Assembly: GCA_047618505.1 (NCBI GenBank)
Contig: JBLHLB010000002.1
Span: forward strand, 1-59,749
From: JBLHLB01 sp047618505
GTDB taxonomy: Bacteria; Planctomycetota; UBA1135; GCA-002686595
Direction of reading: 5' to 3'
DNA length: 59,749 bases
Of this stretch, positions 28,378 to 37,508 are shown piece by piece. A model generated the notes under the pieces. The model worked only from the letters and a program-made list of their open reading frames with translations. It had not been told where the DNA came from and made no database searches. Both the position numbers and the translations under genes were made by a program. The stretch's first letter is position 1. Every line of letters starts with the position of its first letter.

Positions 28378-30488
28378 AGCCAGGCGGATTCGATTTTGCC
28401 GAAGAGCTTATTCTTCTTCTGGAAGAGCTGCACTTCGACTTCATCACCGCTCATCTTGCCCTTGTCGAGTTCGCGACTGATGGGGAACCAGGCCGAAACC
28501 CAGCCGTTCGCGGTGATCTCTTCACGGGACTGCGACGGGCGTAGGGTGCCGACATCGACACCCTTGCGGGCGCCTGCCTGGCGAACGAGTACGTCGACCA
28601 GGGGAACACAGTTCCAAAGGCGTTGATAAGTCTCGCCACCCTTGCCCGTGATGATCACTGAATCCTCGTCGATAGTGACAGTGTCATCGTTCTGGGAAAT
28701 GCCGAAGTCGAATCCAAAGGGAGCACCGAACTCAATCGTCAGCGTCTCACCTTCCGCTACGGTGAAGTTGTTCATGCCCGAGCCCGGGAGAATCAGAGCC
28801 TTCATCGTCTGTTGGCGCTTGCCCTTGCTGACCTGACCCGAGAAGAGCGCGTAGGTCCCAGCGGGAACTTCAACTCCCTTGGCACCGTTGGCCATCACGT
28901 CGAAGTAGAGGTTCTCTAGGCTTCCGATTCCGCTCAGGACCAAGAAGTCGGCACTCACTCCCTTCATCTTGAGCTTGACCGTACCCGTCGGAACATTAGC
29001 CACCGGTTGTGCGGAGATACGATTGCCGTTTAGTTCAACCTGCAGGCTGTACCAGTTGCCATCGACCTGGATCATCTCGCTGAAGGGCACCGCATGCTTG
29101 GAGTTGCCGATCTGGATGGAATCCAGGTCCGGTTGATAACTATCCTTGCGGCAACCAGCGTACTGCCAACTCTTCACCGCCTCCCCCAGGCTTCCGTAGA
29201 TGCCGTCTACGTTGCCGTCGAAGATTCGCAGGGATGTTCCCGCCAAATCCACGACCATTGAACCCGCGGGCGCAAAGAAGACCCCCATGTATCCGTCGCT
29301 GGGGCCGAGGTCTTGGCGGAAACCATGGAAGGTGTCATCCTGCAGACCAACGTTGAGTAACAGGGCCATTTCGCGGGCGTTATCGCCTTCCCCGACTGTA
29401 AATTGAAGAGGCGTGACACTTCCGGTCATCGAGACTTCGGCGTCGGCTTCCCCATCGTTGTCCCAATCGACACCGATCTTCGTCGCGCCGAGTCGCATGA
29501 AAGTCGGTGACTCTTCAAAGGTCGCTAGCTTGGCTGTGGACCCGACTTCCTTGAGCCCGATCTGTTGCCAGACCTGATAGAGGTCATCCAAGGAGAAGTT
29601 CGGCCGGCGCACTGCGCTCAGGTCTTCGAAGATCTCGAAGGTCGGCTGCAGAATGATCGGCGGCGCAGGCTCAGCGGCACCTGGACCTGCCGACACACCG
29701 GGAGTTCCAGGTTTGCCGGGGTTACGACCAGCCCCCTCGGGATCACCGTAGCCCGCAGCCAAGAGATCATCCGCTCGATCCTTTGCCCAGGTGTAGTTGG
29801 CGTCCCGCAAACCAGCCTTGTCCCGGGTCTCAAAGGAACGGATGTAGGCCGCACAGGCCCGGAATAACTCCGCGTCCTCCCCCCGCGCCGAGGTGTCCAC
29901 AGCCGACGCCACAAAGTACCAGGACAGGGACGCCAAATAGTTATCACCGACCTGCTCAAAAGCCTTTGCGATATCGGTCAGCTTGTCAGCCACCTCCGCG
30001 TAGCGCACCGCGTCCTTGTCCTTGCGAGCCAACTCATAGGAGCTGTAGGCCCGCGTGTAGTCGTTCTGCAGATCGCGCCGCGTGCGCTTGAAGGAGGGGT
30101 TTAGAAGTGAGAAGTACTCGTACTGCCGGTCCGCGAAGTCCGTGTTGTGTGTCGCCCGCCAAGCCTTGCGAAGCGCCTGGATCTCCTCGTCGAAACGCTT
30201 CGTCGGAGTTTCCGCAATAGCCACACAGACTGTCATGATGGCCTGGATCGCGTCGTCCTTGCGCTTGCGCACCAGGGATTCCATTGCCTTGGTGGCCTGT
30301 GCGTCTAAGGCGGTCCTGAACTTCGCACGGAAGTCCTGTACCCCACTTTGAACGGAGTGTTCGGCTCTGGAGCTGGCTGAGGACACCGCTTGGGAGTCCT
30401 GCACTGGGGAAAGCATTTCGCCTTCCGCAGCAGTCATGGCAGGCAGACCAGCGAATAGGACAACAAACGTAGACAGGAGGAGCTTCAT
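28374..30488 (-). CDS. Secreted protein of unknown function
   Basis: I do not recognise a family. The 704-residue protein starts at ATG 30488 with a clean signal peptide (MKLLLSTFVVLFAGLPAMTA, cut near AEGE). An alternative ATG lies three codons earlier. Residues about 30-260 look helical and charged. After a Gly/Pro-rich linker near 265-290 the rest is beta-rich with many Asp, Gly and Lys residues and a calcium-site-like DNDGEAD. Base composition appears lower in GC than its neighbours. The stop codon TAG forms the end of repeat element B, so the last codon directly abuts the element. The product is probably periplasmic or exported. Confidence 0.75.
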   Translation of the reverse strand: MKLLLSTFVVLFAGLPAMTAAEGEMLSPVQDSQAVSSASSRAEHSVQSGVQDFRAKFRTALDAQATKAMESLVRKRKDDAIQAIMTVCVAIAETPTKRFDEEIQALRKAWRATHNTDFADRQYEYFSLLNPSFKRTRRDLQNDYTRAYSSYELARKDKDAVRYAEVADKLTDIAKAFEQVGDNYLASLSWYFVASAVDTSARGEDAELFRACAAYIRSFETRDKAGLRDANYTWAKDRADDLLAAGYGDPEGAGRNPGKPGTPGVSAGPGAAEPAPPIILQPTFEIFEDLSAVRRPNFSLDDLYQVWQQIGLKEVGSTAKLATFEESPTFMRLGATKIGVDWDNDGEADAEVSMTGSVTPLQFTVGEGDNAREMALLLNVGLQDDTFHGFRQDLGPSDGYMGVFFAPAGSMVVDLAGTSLRIFDGNVDGIYGSLGEAVKSWQYAGCRKDSYQPDLDSIQIGNSKHAVPFSEMIQVDGNWYSLQVELNGNRISAQPVANVPTGTVKLKMKGVSADFLVLSGIGSLENLYFDVMANGAKGVEVPAGTYALFSGQVSKGKRQQTMKALILPGSGMNNFTVAEGETLTIEFGAPFGFDFGISQNDDTVTIDEDSVIITGKGGETYQRLWNCVPLVDVLVRQAGARKGVDVGTLRPSQSREEITANGWVSAWFPISRELDKGKMSGDEVEVQLFQKKNKLFGKIESAWL

Positions 30489-30670
30489 CGTGCGCATTTC
30501 GGTGGAGGGGCAAGCTGGGGGCCGTGGTCCCATTGCCCAACGGCGATTCGGATGGACGCGGGCTATCTTAGCCCCCATTCCACAGGCTGCGGAAACCATA
30601 GCCCAGGCCCACACGGCAATCCGCCCCATCAGCCGGATTTCTGGGCCCTGTGGCCTACTATGTACCCGCC

Positions 30671-31534
30671 CTAGACCTTCTTCGAGGCACGCTTGAGGGT
30701 CGCCTTTTCCGAGCTGTTTAGGGACCCGATGCCCTCCTTGTGGATCTTCTCCAGGAGTCGATCCACATCGGCCGTGTCCTCAACCTCGCGGATCTCGGCC
30801 CGCCCCTCCTTCCAGTTGCCATAGGACTCGACCGGGTCTTTCCATATCCACCCGCGCTTGACCGCCACGAAACCCCATGCAGCCCCTGTCAAGTGCGCTA
30901 GGCGGGCGACATTGCCACCACCGCCGGCCCCGGAGATTTGCAAGAGCATGTAGAAGGCGTCAATCCCGACCACAATCAGCGCCAGGGTCCGCAGGGTCAT
31001 CGGGAACATGATGAAGATGACCTGCGCCTTTGGCCGCAGGGTCGCCGCAGCAACGATAAGTGCAAGAATCGCGCCGGAGGCCCCCAGGGTTGGCACATTC
31101 GAGTTGGTGACCAGTCCTGCCACGAGCGTCGCAAGTCCAGAGACCAGGAGAGCCGTCACATAGAGGGACAAGACTCGGCGCCCGCCGAACATGCCCTCGA
31201 GCATGGTCCCGAAGAAGAACAGCCCGAGCATGTTCCCCAGGATGTGCATCGGGGTGCTGAAGCTATGCAGGAAGCCCCAGGTAAAGATCTGCCAGATCGG
31301 AGGGAAGGGCGCCCAGTCGCGCCAGAGCCCCGGGTGAATCCCGAAGAGAGTCGCAATCCCGCGGTGACCTTCCCAGGTCTGACGGTTGATCAAGAACAGC
31401 ACGAAGGTCACAAGGAACACCGCAGCGTTCGCGACCATTAGACGCTTCACCATCGGCGTCAGGGAGGGCATCGCCATCCCGCCGCCTCTACCGCCGTCCC
31501 GGTACTCCGGGGGATCTTGCCAAGTGTCCGTCAT
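30671..31534 (-). CDS. Rhomboid-family intramembrane serine protease
   Basis: This 287-residue protein has about six membrane segments and the rhomboid catalytic pair: Ser153 in GASG and His214 in AHLTGAAWG. Asn101 in HILGNMLGLFFFG belongs to the HxxxN oxyanion motif. A soluble C-terminal tail of about 60 charged residues follows. It cleaves membrane proteins within the bilayer; substrates are unknown. Its start overlaps the folD stop by one base (TGATG), so the two are co-translated. Confidence 0.93.
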   Translation of the reverse strand: MTDTWQDPPEYRDGGRGGGMAMPSLTPMVKRLMVANAAVFLVTFVLFLINRQTWEGHRGIATLFGIHPGLWRDWAPFPPIWQIFTWGFLHSFSTPMHILGNMLGLFFFGTMLEGMFGGRRVLSLYVTALLVSGLATLVAGLVTNSNVPTLGASGAILALIVAAATLRPKAQVIFIMFPMTLRTLALIVVGIDAFYMLLQISGAGGGGNVARLAHLTGAAWGFVAVKRGWIWKDPVESYGNWKEGRAEIREVEDTADVDRLLEKIHKEGIGSLNSSEKATLKRASKKV

Positions 31535-32418
31535 CAGTGTTCCGTAGGCGATTGGGCGCCCAAATCAATGCCGTTTGCCCGGGCAGCCGCCAGGACCGTA
31601 TTCGAGAGCAGCATCGCAATCGTCATCGGACCAATCCCGCCCGGGACTGGAGTGATCGCCCCTGCCTTCTCGCGGGCTTCTTCGAAGGCCACGTCACCAA
31701 CCAGGGAACCGGATTCCGTGCGGTTGATTCCAACATCCAAAACGGCCGCTCCGGGGCGAATCCAGTCCCCGCGAACCATTTCGGCCCGGCCCACGGCCGC
31801 CACCAAAATGTCGGCCTCGCGGCAGAGCCCGGGCAGGTCTCGGGTCTTGGAATGGGCCAGGGTAACCGTCGCGTTACGGGCCAGGAGCAGGGCTGCCAGC
31901 GGCTTACCGACCAACTGGGAGCGGCCGATGACCACGGCACGCTGCCCCTCGATCGCGATCCCATGGCGGTCCAGGATTTCGATGCACCCGGCGGGGGTGC
32001 AGGGCACAAGACCCTCTTCCCCGCGCCAAAGTCGCGCCACATTCTCTGGGTGCAGCCCATCGACGTCCTTCGCGGGATCAAGGAGGCGCAGGACCGGCGC
32101 AGAGTCGAGCCCCTTCGGGAGGGGCAGTTGCACCAGGATGCCATGGACCGAATCGTCGCGATTCAGTCCATCGACAACGGCCATGAGTTCCGCTTGGGAA
32201 GCATTTGCGGGTAGGCGCACGGTTTGCACCTCGAGGCCAACTTCGGTTCCAGCCCGATCCTTGTTACGCACGTAGACCAGCGAGGCGGCATCATCACCGA
32301 CGAGGACAACTGCCAGCCCTGGCGCAACACCAGCAGCGCGCAAGCTAGCTACCCTGCCTGCAACTTCCCCGCGGACCGCCTTGGCCGTGGCCTTGCCATC
32401 CAAAATCTGAGCCGTCAT
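31534..32418 (-). CDS. folD: Bifunctional methylenetetrahydrofolate dehydrogenase/cyclohydrolase FolD
   Basis: This 294-residue enzyme interconverts 5,10-methylene-, methenyl- and 10-formyl-tetrahydrofolate. Motifs are YVRNK (Tyr49, catalytic Lys53), VQLPLP, DVDGLHP, VIGRSQLVGKP and the C-terminal TPVPGGIGPMT. I chose ATG 32418 because family homology starts there and AAGG lies 8-9 bases upstream; starts at 32451 and 32490 would add non-conserved residues. It is coupled to the downstream rhomboid gene. Confidence 0.96.
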   Translation of the reverse strand: MTAQILDGKATAKAVRGEVAGRVASLRAAGVAPGLAVVLVGDDAASLVYVRNKDRAGTEVGLEVQTVRLPANASQAELMAVVDGLNRDDSVHGILVQLPLPKGLDSAPVLRLLDPAKDVDGLHPENVARLWRGEEGLVPCTPAGCIEILDRHGIAIEGQRAVVIGRSQLVGKPLAALLLARNATVTLAHSKTRDLPGLCREADILVAAVGRAEMVRGDWIRPGAAVLDVGINRTESGSLVGDVAFEEAREKAGAITPVPGGIGPMTIAMLLSNTVLAAARANGIDLGAQSPTEH

Positions 32419-32536
32419 CGTGCTGCCTTTTACTGCGTCTGTGTTCGTCATCGACTCTGGTGTGCAACTCTGGTGCTGCCTCTCTGACACTGGGAAGGGC
32501 TAGGCCTTGCTGCCTCCAATCAAGGGGCAAGTTGCC

Positions 32537-33535
32537 TTAGAAACTGCGTGCGAGCACGAAGTCCAGGATCCCCTCTAGGGAAGCCCGTGCCGGCGAGGGC
32601 GGGAGTGCCAGGATGATCTCCTCGGCCTCCTGAATCAACTGGTGCGCTCGCCCCATGGCGTATTCGATCCCGGGGTTGAGGTCGATACGCTCGCGCAGCA
32701 CCTTCGCCCGATTTTCGATGCCCGGCATGGTGTAGGTGTCCCGGATCACCGCGCGCGTCGCCTCGTCTGCCGCTGCGTAGACATGCAACACGGGCAGGGT
32801 CACCTTGCCATCCTCCACATCCGTGCCGATGGTCTTCCCAACAATGTCCTGGGACCCCATCACATCGAGGCAGTCGTCAACGATTTGGAAGGCCAGGCCG
32901 AAGATGTGGCCCATGCGAGCCATGCGTGCGCCGAGCTCCTCGTTGCCACCGGGATAACGTGCCCCCAATTCGCAGGCTGCGGCATACAGGCTGCCTGTCT
33001 TGGCCCCTGCGATCTTCTCGTATGCCTCTTGGCTCATTTCGAAGTCGTAGCGCCGCGCGGCCTGCTCGATCTCCCCCACGCAAAGGGTGCGCGTGGTCTC
33101 CGACAGAAGAACGCTGCAGAGCCGGGAGGAAAGGACGGTCGAGCGGGCAAAGGCGCGAGCATAGAGGAAGTCCCCCAGCAGCACCGCGATCTGGTTGTCC
33201 CAGCGCTGGTTCACGCAGGCCACCCGACGGCGCACTTCCGCACCATCAAGGATGTCGTCATGCACCAGTGTCGCCAGGTGAATTAGCTCGACGACCGCCG
33301 CCACCGCAGCGTGCTCATCGGTCGTATTCCCCGTGGCATCGCCCACAAGCAAGACCAGGGCAGCCCGCAATTGCTTGCCCTGGAAACGGGCCACATGGGA
33401 GACCATGTCGGCCACGGCGGGCGAGTCCTCGGAAAGCTGTTCCGCTAACACGACGCGCATCCGCTGCAACCCTCCTTCGACGGGGTCCAGCAGGGACAAC
33501 AGGCGTGCTCGGTCGGGGTTCGGCCGGCTGGTCAT
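32537..33535 (-). CDS. Long-chain trans-polyprenyl diphosphate synthase
   Basis: This 332-residue all-helical prenyltransferase has the first Asp-rich motif DDILD, the second DDCLD, and a GKQLRAAL segment of the substrate site. The small residues before the first motif (LATLVHDD) are those of long-chain synthases such as octa- or heptaprenyl diphosphate synthase, which supply quinone side chains. The start overlaps the mobA-like stop in an ATGA. Chain length cannot be fixed from sequence alone. Confidence 0.93.
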   Translation of the reverse strand: MTSRPNPDRARLLSLLDPVEGGLQRMRVVLAEQLSEDSPAVADMVSHVARFQGKQLRAALVLLVGDATGNTTDEHAAVAAVVELIHLATLVHDDILDGAEVRRRVACVNQRWDNQIAVLLGDFLYARAFARSTVLSSRLCSVLLSETTRTLCVGEIEQAARRYDFEMSQEAYEKIAGAKTGSLYAAACELGARYPGGNEELGARMARMGHIFGLAFQIVDDCLDVMGSQDIVGKTIGTDVEDGKVTLPVLHVYAAADEATRAVIRDTYTMPGIENRAKVLRERIDLNPGIEYAMGRAHQLIQEAEEIILALPPSPARASLEGILDFVLARSF

Positions 33536-34371
33536 GGTTGCATCTCGTTCTTCGAAGCGCCCGCTTGCTCGTTATCCGCCTTGAATGCGGCCCGAGCCTG
33601 GGTCAGTTCCAATGGAGTGTTGATGTTGCAAAGGGGTGCCGCCGAGGGCATCCCGAGGCGAACTATTTGGGGCAAGCGAGCCGCATCTCCAAGGGCTTGA
33701 TCGCCTTTGGGTTCGTCCTTGTCAAGGGCCGGAGAGTCCACTGCGCCTAAAGCTGGACGAAAGTCCTGGTCGTGGAAGGAATTCATCCTACGCCTGCCAG
33801 CGTCTAGAGCGGCGGTGATCGCCGGTAGCAAGCGCGTGTGATAGACCGCAAAGAGCGGTTCGTCACCGGCATCCGAGGAGAACATTGCGGCGTCCGCGCC
33901 GATCAACTGTGCCGCCGCCAGGAGGTGATCAAAAAGGTCGCGCTCCGCCCGCGGCATGTCACAGGCCAAGACCAGAACCCAGGCCGCGCCGTAGCGCTCC
34001 GAGATATCTGACAGCCCAGCCTCCAGGCCCGCCAGGGGCCCGGCATCGGAGCGCAGGTCCGCGACCTGGCGCCGACTTGAATCCCCGCGCGGTGCCTTTC
34101 CCGTGGAGAGCACGACCTCAAGGGTGTCCCGTTCCAGGAATCCGCAGGCGCGTTCCAGGAGGGTGTCCCCTTCAAAATCGAGCTGCGCCTTGTCTTCCCC
34201 CATGCGCTGGCTCTTTCCGCCGCAGAGCACCAGACCAACCAGTTTCTCCAGGCTGCCGAGCGGCGCCTCCAGAGCTCCACTCTGGGCTCCATCCTGGGCT
34301 TCACCTTGGGGCTCAGTCACCACGTCCACAGATTGTCCCCTGCCCGGGACCTGAGTCGTGCGCTTACCCAC
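33532..34371 (-). CDS. mobA: Molybdenum cofactor guanylyltransferase MobA-like
   Basis: This 279-residue nucleotidyltransferase has the signature LCGGKSQRMGEDKAQL (about 49-64) and the metal-binding Asp in VLACDMP. MobA adds GMP to molybdopterin to make the bis-MGD cofactor. The start is GTG at 34371, giving a 40-residue Gln/Gly/Ala-rich extension before the fold; a start nearer the motif is possible. The C-terminal third contains an insertion rich in Asp and Lys. It sits 15 bases downstream of tatA, which fits export of folded molybdoenzymes by the Tat pathway. Confidence 0.85.
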   Translation of the reverse strand: MGKRTTQVPGRGQSVDVVTEPQGEAQDGAQSGALEAPLGSLEKLVGLVLCGGKSQRMGEDKAQLDFEGDTLLERACGFLERDTLEVVLSTGKAPRGDSSRRQVADLRSDAGPLAGLEAGLSDISERYGAAWVLVLACDMPRAERDLFDHLLAAAQLIGADAAMFSSDAGDEPLFAVYHTRLLPAITAALDAGRRRMNSFHDQDFRPALGAVDSPALDKDEPKGDQALGDAARLPQIVRLGMPSAAPLCNINTPLELTQARAAFKADNEQAGASKNEMQP

Positions 34372-34386
34372 AGTGAAACCGTCGTC

Positions 34387-34632
34387 CTATTCCAGAGGCC
34401 TTGATGCGGCGGCGGACTTGGATTCCGCCCCCGACTTAGACTCTCCACCTTCGGGGGAATCACCGTTCTCCTCCAGGAGCGCGGGCTCGTCCTTCAGGCC
34501 TTTCTTGAATTGGGTAACGCTGCTCCCCATGGCACGGGCCAGCTCGGGCAGCTTCCGTGCCCCAAAGATGAGCACGAGGATGCCGGCAATGACCAGCAGT
34601 TCAGGGGGTCCAGGGAGTGCGAGGAAATACAT
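34387..34632 (-). CDS. tatA: Sec-independent translocase subunit TatA/TatE
   Basis: This 81-residue protein has the TatA pattern: a short membrane helix (PPELLVIAGILVLIFGARKLPELARAMG) with the FGxxKLP hinge and an amphipathic helix, then an acidic Ser/Glu-rich tail. I chose ATG 34632 (MYFLALPGP) over 34662 because it gives the usual short N-terminus. TatC is not in the window. Confidence 0.92.
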   Translation of the reverse strand: MYFLALPGPPELLVIAGILVLIFGARKLPELARAMGSSVTQFKKGLKDEPALLEENGDSPEGGESKSGAESKSAAASRPLE

Positions 34633-34695
34633 GGGAATGGGCAGTGAAGGACAGAGCGGCAATTCACTCGCCGCAGGGCCGGCGCTGGGTCGGCG

Positions 34696-34720
34696 CAGGG
34701 TCGACTCTGGGTCGACCCTG
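34696..34720. terminator. Perfect 10-bp hairpin after the hydrolase-DedA-ATP-grasp gene
   Basis: CAGGGTCGAC-TCTGG-GTCGACCCTG lies between the fusion gene stop (34818) and tatA. It sits in a cluster of GGTCG repeats and has no U-tract. It plausibly separates the two transcription units. Confidence 0.5.
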
Positions 34721-34817
34721 GGGTCGGTTGGCCCCAGGTGAACCGCGCTTGATCCCTATTCTAGCCCGGAATCGCCAGCACTCTCCCGGTGATCTCGCGA
34801 CAATCGAGGCGCGGGAC

Positions 34818-37508
34818 TCAGGCTTTCCCGGTGCCGCGCCCGCTGTATGCCCCCGCCAGGGTCCTACGCCAGCTCAAAACTGCATTCAGGAGGTCCCCTG
34901 TGGTGCTAACAGGTGCACCGGCCCGGGCCTGGGCGGCACCGATACGTTGGGCCATGCGCCACTGGGCGGCCAGGGTCCGCCAGCCAACCGTAACTCCGTG
35001 ACGCGGGTCATACACGTGAGCCGCCTCGGAGGTCACCCCGTTCACTTCGATGATGCCGAACCTACCGGCCCGCAATTCCTCTTCGCCCAGGGCGCGCACA
35101 TCCAGGCGACCGAAGGCAAAACCCAGCGTGCTATCCCAGCGCTCGTCGCTGAAGGCTTCCGCCACCTCGGCCACGGCCCGGGTCAACTCCGGCGTCACCA
35201 GATGATTGCCGTCCAAGAACAACGCCCCCTTGCAGTGGGTCCCAAGGTCGCCGATGGAGACTTCCTCACCATCGGCGGGGACCGTGCCAAGGCGGGAAGC
35301 ATTGCGGTCCAGAAAGAAGGGAGCCATTGCCACGGCCCGCTCGTCGTCCAGAATCAGCTCCTCTAGGTTGCGAACACCATCGCCCTTGACGAAGGGCAAG
35401 CGCTTGTCCACGACGCTGATCAAGCTGCCCTCTGGATCCTCAGGATTGCGAGCCCAGAAAAGTCCGTACTCGTGGCCGGGCACATAGGCCTGGAGAATCG
35501 AATCACAAGATAGGCCAGCCACTGCCTCCAGGACTTCCGCCTCCGAATGGGTGAGGGTAACTCCGTCTCCGCGCTGCCCCACGTCGGGCTTCACGATCAC
35601 CGGCCAGGTTTGCCCGGCGCTTCCCTGCAAACGCGCCAAGGCAGCTGCAATGGTCGACTCACTTGATCCTAGGACTAGATGTTCCCAGGGCGGTAGACGG
35701 TCGCCTGCCCCGGCAAAAGCCCGCAGGATTTCAACCTTGGACTCCCCCACGAAGCCGGCGTGTGCGATGCCGGGGTTCGATGCGGTGAAGGCGAGCAGGC
35801 GACCTTGCCTTAGCCCTTCGAACAGCGCTGCCACTACGACCGGCGGATAGACCAACCAGGGGGGCCAGTACTCCCAACGAGTTTTCCTCCGCCAAGCACC
35901 TAACAGCATGCGCCGCCCCTTGTGCGAGGTCATAGGCACAAGCACCTTCATCGACAAGACACCGATGCTGACGGTCAGCACCAGGCCCAAGAATCCGTTG
36001 TTGCGCAGGAACTCCACGCGTTCCGCAAGGCTCCCGGAGAGCAGGCTCGACAGCCAGACGACCACCGGCGTCCACAGTCCCGCGGCGATCGCGAACCAAA
36101 GAGCAAAGGACAGGAAGCGGGTACGCAACATTCCAGCCGCGAAGTACGTCGGCAAGCGTGCACCGGGCAAGAAGCGCGAAAGGAAAATCACCGCGGCTCC
36201 TTTGCTCTGGAACCAGACCGAGCTGCGCTCCACGCGCGCTTCCGAAAGGAACCACTTCAGGGGCGCGCGATGGACCGCACGCCGACCAAAGAAACGCCCA
36301 GCCAGGAAGAGCAACAGGTCGCCGATATAGATGCCAAGGAAGCACGCCAATGCTCCCACAGCAAGGCCCACACGGCCTTGGCCCACGAGAGCGCCGACGG
36401 CGACGCAGGTGAGGTCTTCGCTGACCAGGGTCGAGAGCCCCGCAATAAGCACGAAGACCAGGAGGCCGATACCTGCCAGGGGCGGGATCGAACTGGGATC
36501 GAAGGGGGCCCGAGAGCGAGCCAATAGTTCGGGAGCGCTACCCTCGCGCAGAAGTGCTTGCCCAGACTCCACACGACTCCAGAACGCCCCCAATGGATCG
36601 GCCAGGAGTTCCGGCTCGCTAAAGACCAGCATGTGTCCAGAGTCGAAGGGCACAAGCTGTGCCTGGGGCACCAAGCGCGCCGATTCCTGGGCAACTCCGA
36701 AGGGCGCCAAGGAATCCTTCCGACCGTGCAGAATCAGAGTGGGCCCCCGCCACTCGAGCAAGGCCTCGCGCAGGGGGCGCTGATCACTGTCAAAGAAGTT
36801 GCGCGCATATTGCACCGACAGCATGCCGCCATCGAAGGCCCCGAAGTGCGGCATCAATTCGTGGGCAAGCCACAGTCCCAGGACCTGCGCCCCGTGGATT
36901 GCGTGGTTCACTCCGTAGTCGCCAAAGAGCTCCAGTTCCTGCACACCAATGGAAGAAAGGAGCGTCAGGGAAGCGACGCGCTTCGCCTCCAGCTGGCAGA
37001 GTTCCAGGGCCACCCCCCCGCCCATGCTGTATCCAACGATGTGCGCCGATGACACCCCCAGCTCATCCAGGAGATTCCGAAGCAAGCGAGCATGGGTGCG
37101 GATGGAATAGTCCGGCAGTTCGAGTTCCGAAGCACCAAAGCCCGGTAGATCAACCAGGAGCAAGCGACGCTCCGGCGGCAGGAGCTGGGCCAAGCGCCGG
37201 AAGTTGCTCCCGGAGCCCGGACTGCCATGGAGCAACACAACCGGCACGGGGTCCGCTGCGTCACCGATGTCCCGCAGGGCGATGCGCACGTCAGGTCGCT
37301 CAAGCGCCCCTGTCTCGGGGCCACTATCCCAGGGAACAAGCACCGTCCTCTCCCCCTCCCCAAACGTCGGTTCCCAGGGAGAAGACAGTCGCCTGAAGTG
37401 CGAAGCGATCAGGAGCACGAGCCAAATCAAGGCCAGTCCGCCTGCGAGTCGGCGCAATCTCGGGAAGCGCTTCACCTTGCTCGCGCCGTGGGAGTCGATT
37501 GAACTCAT
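34818..37508 (-). CDS. Alpha/beta hydrolase - DedA/VTT membrane domain - ATP-grasp ligase fusion
   Basis: This 896-residue protein has three domains. After a membrane anchor (about 21-37), residues 70-315 are an alpha/beta hydrolase with HGSPGSG, nucleophile elbow GYSMGG (Ser161), Asp265 in GRKDS and His292 in SGHM, so the triad is complete. Residues 343-525 are a DedA/VTT domain with GD...GR (396-405) and FLSRFLPGAR (442-451). Residues about 600-880 are an ATP-grasp domain with Lys640 in VIVKPDVGQRGDG, and Glu821 and Asn823 in EVNG as metal ligands. DedA proteins move lipids or affect envelope homeostasis; ATP-grasp enzymes join a carboxylate to an amine or thiol. It overlaps the NRDE gene by 4 bases. 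Confidence 0.88.
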   Translation of the reverse strand: MSSIDSHGASKVKRFPRLRRLAGGLALIWLVLLIASHFRRLSSPWEPTFGEGERTVLVPWDSGPETGALERPDVRIALRDIGDAADPVPVVLLHGSPGSGSNFRRLAQLLPPERRLLLVDLPGFGASELELPDYSIRTHARLLRNLLDELGVSSAHIVGYSMGGGVALELCQLEAKRVASLTLLSSIGVQELELFGDYGVNHAIHGAQVLGLWLAHELMPHFGAFDGGMLSVQYARNFFDSDQRPLREALLEWRGPTLILHGRKDSLAPFGVAQESARLVPQAQLVPFDSGHMLVFSEPELLADPLGAFWSRVESGQALLREGSAPELLARSRAPFDPSSIPPLAGIGLLVFVLIAGLSTLVSEDLTCVAVGALVGQGRVGLAVGALACFLGIYIGDLLLFLAGRFFGRRAVHRAPLKWFLSEARVERSSVWFQSKGAAVIFLSRFLPGARLPTYFAAGMLRTRFLSFALWFAIAAGLWTPVVVWLSSLLSGSLAERVEFLRNNGFLGLVLTVSIGVLSMKVLVPMTSHKGRRMLLGAWRRKTRWEYWPPWLVYPPVVVAALFEGLRQGRLLAFTASNPGIAHAGFVGESKVEILRAFAGAGDRLPPWEHLVLGSSESTIAAALARLQGSAGQTWPVIVKPDVGQRGDGVTLTHSEAEVLEAVAGLSCDSILQAYVPGHEYGLFWARNPEDPEGSLISVVDKRLPFVKGDGVRNLEELILDDERAVAMAPFFLDRNASRLGTVPADGEEVSIGDLGTHCKGALFLDGNHLVTPELTRAVAEVAEAFSDERWDSTLGFAFGRLDVRALGEEELRAGRFGIIEVNGVTSEAAHVYDPRHGVTVGWRTLAAQWRMAQRIGAAQARAGAPVSTTGDLLNAVLSWRRTLAGAYSGRGTGKA

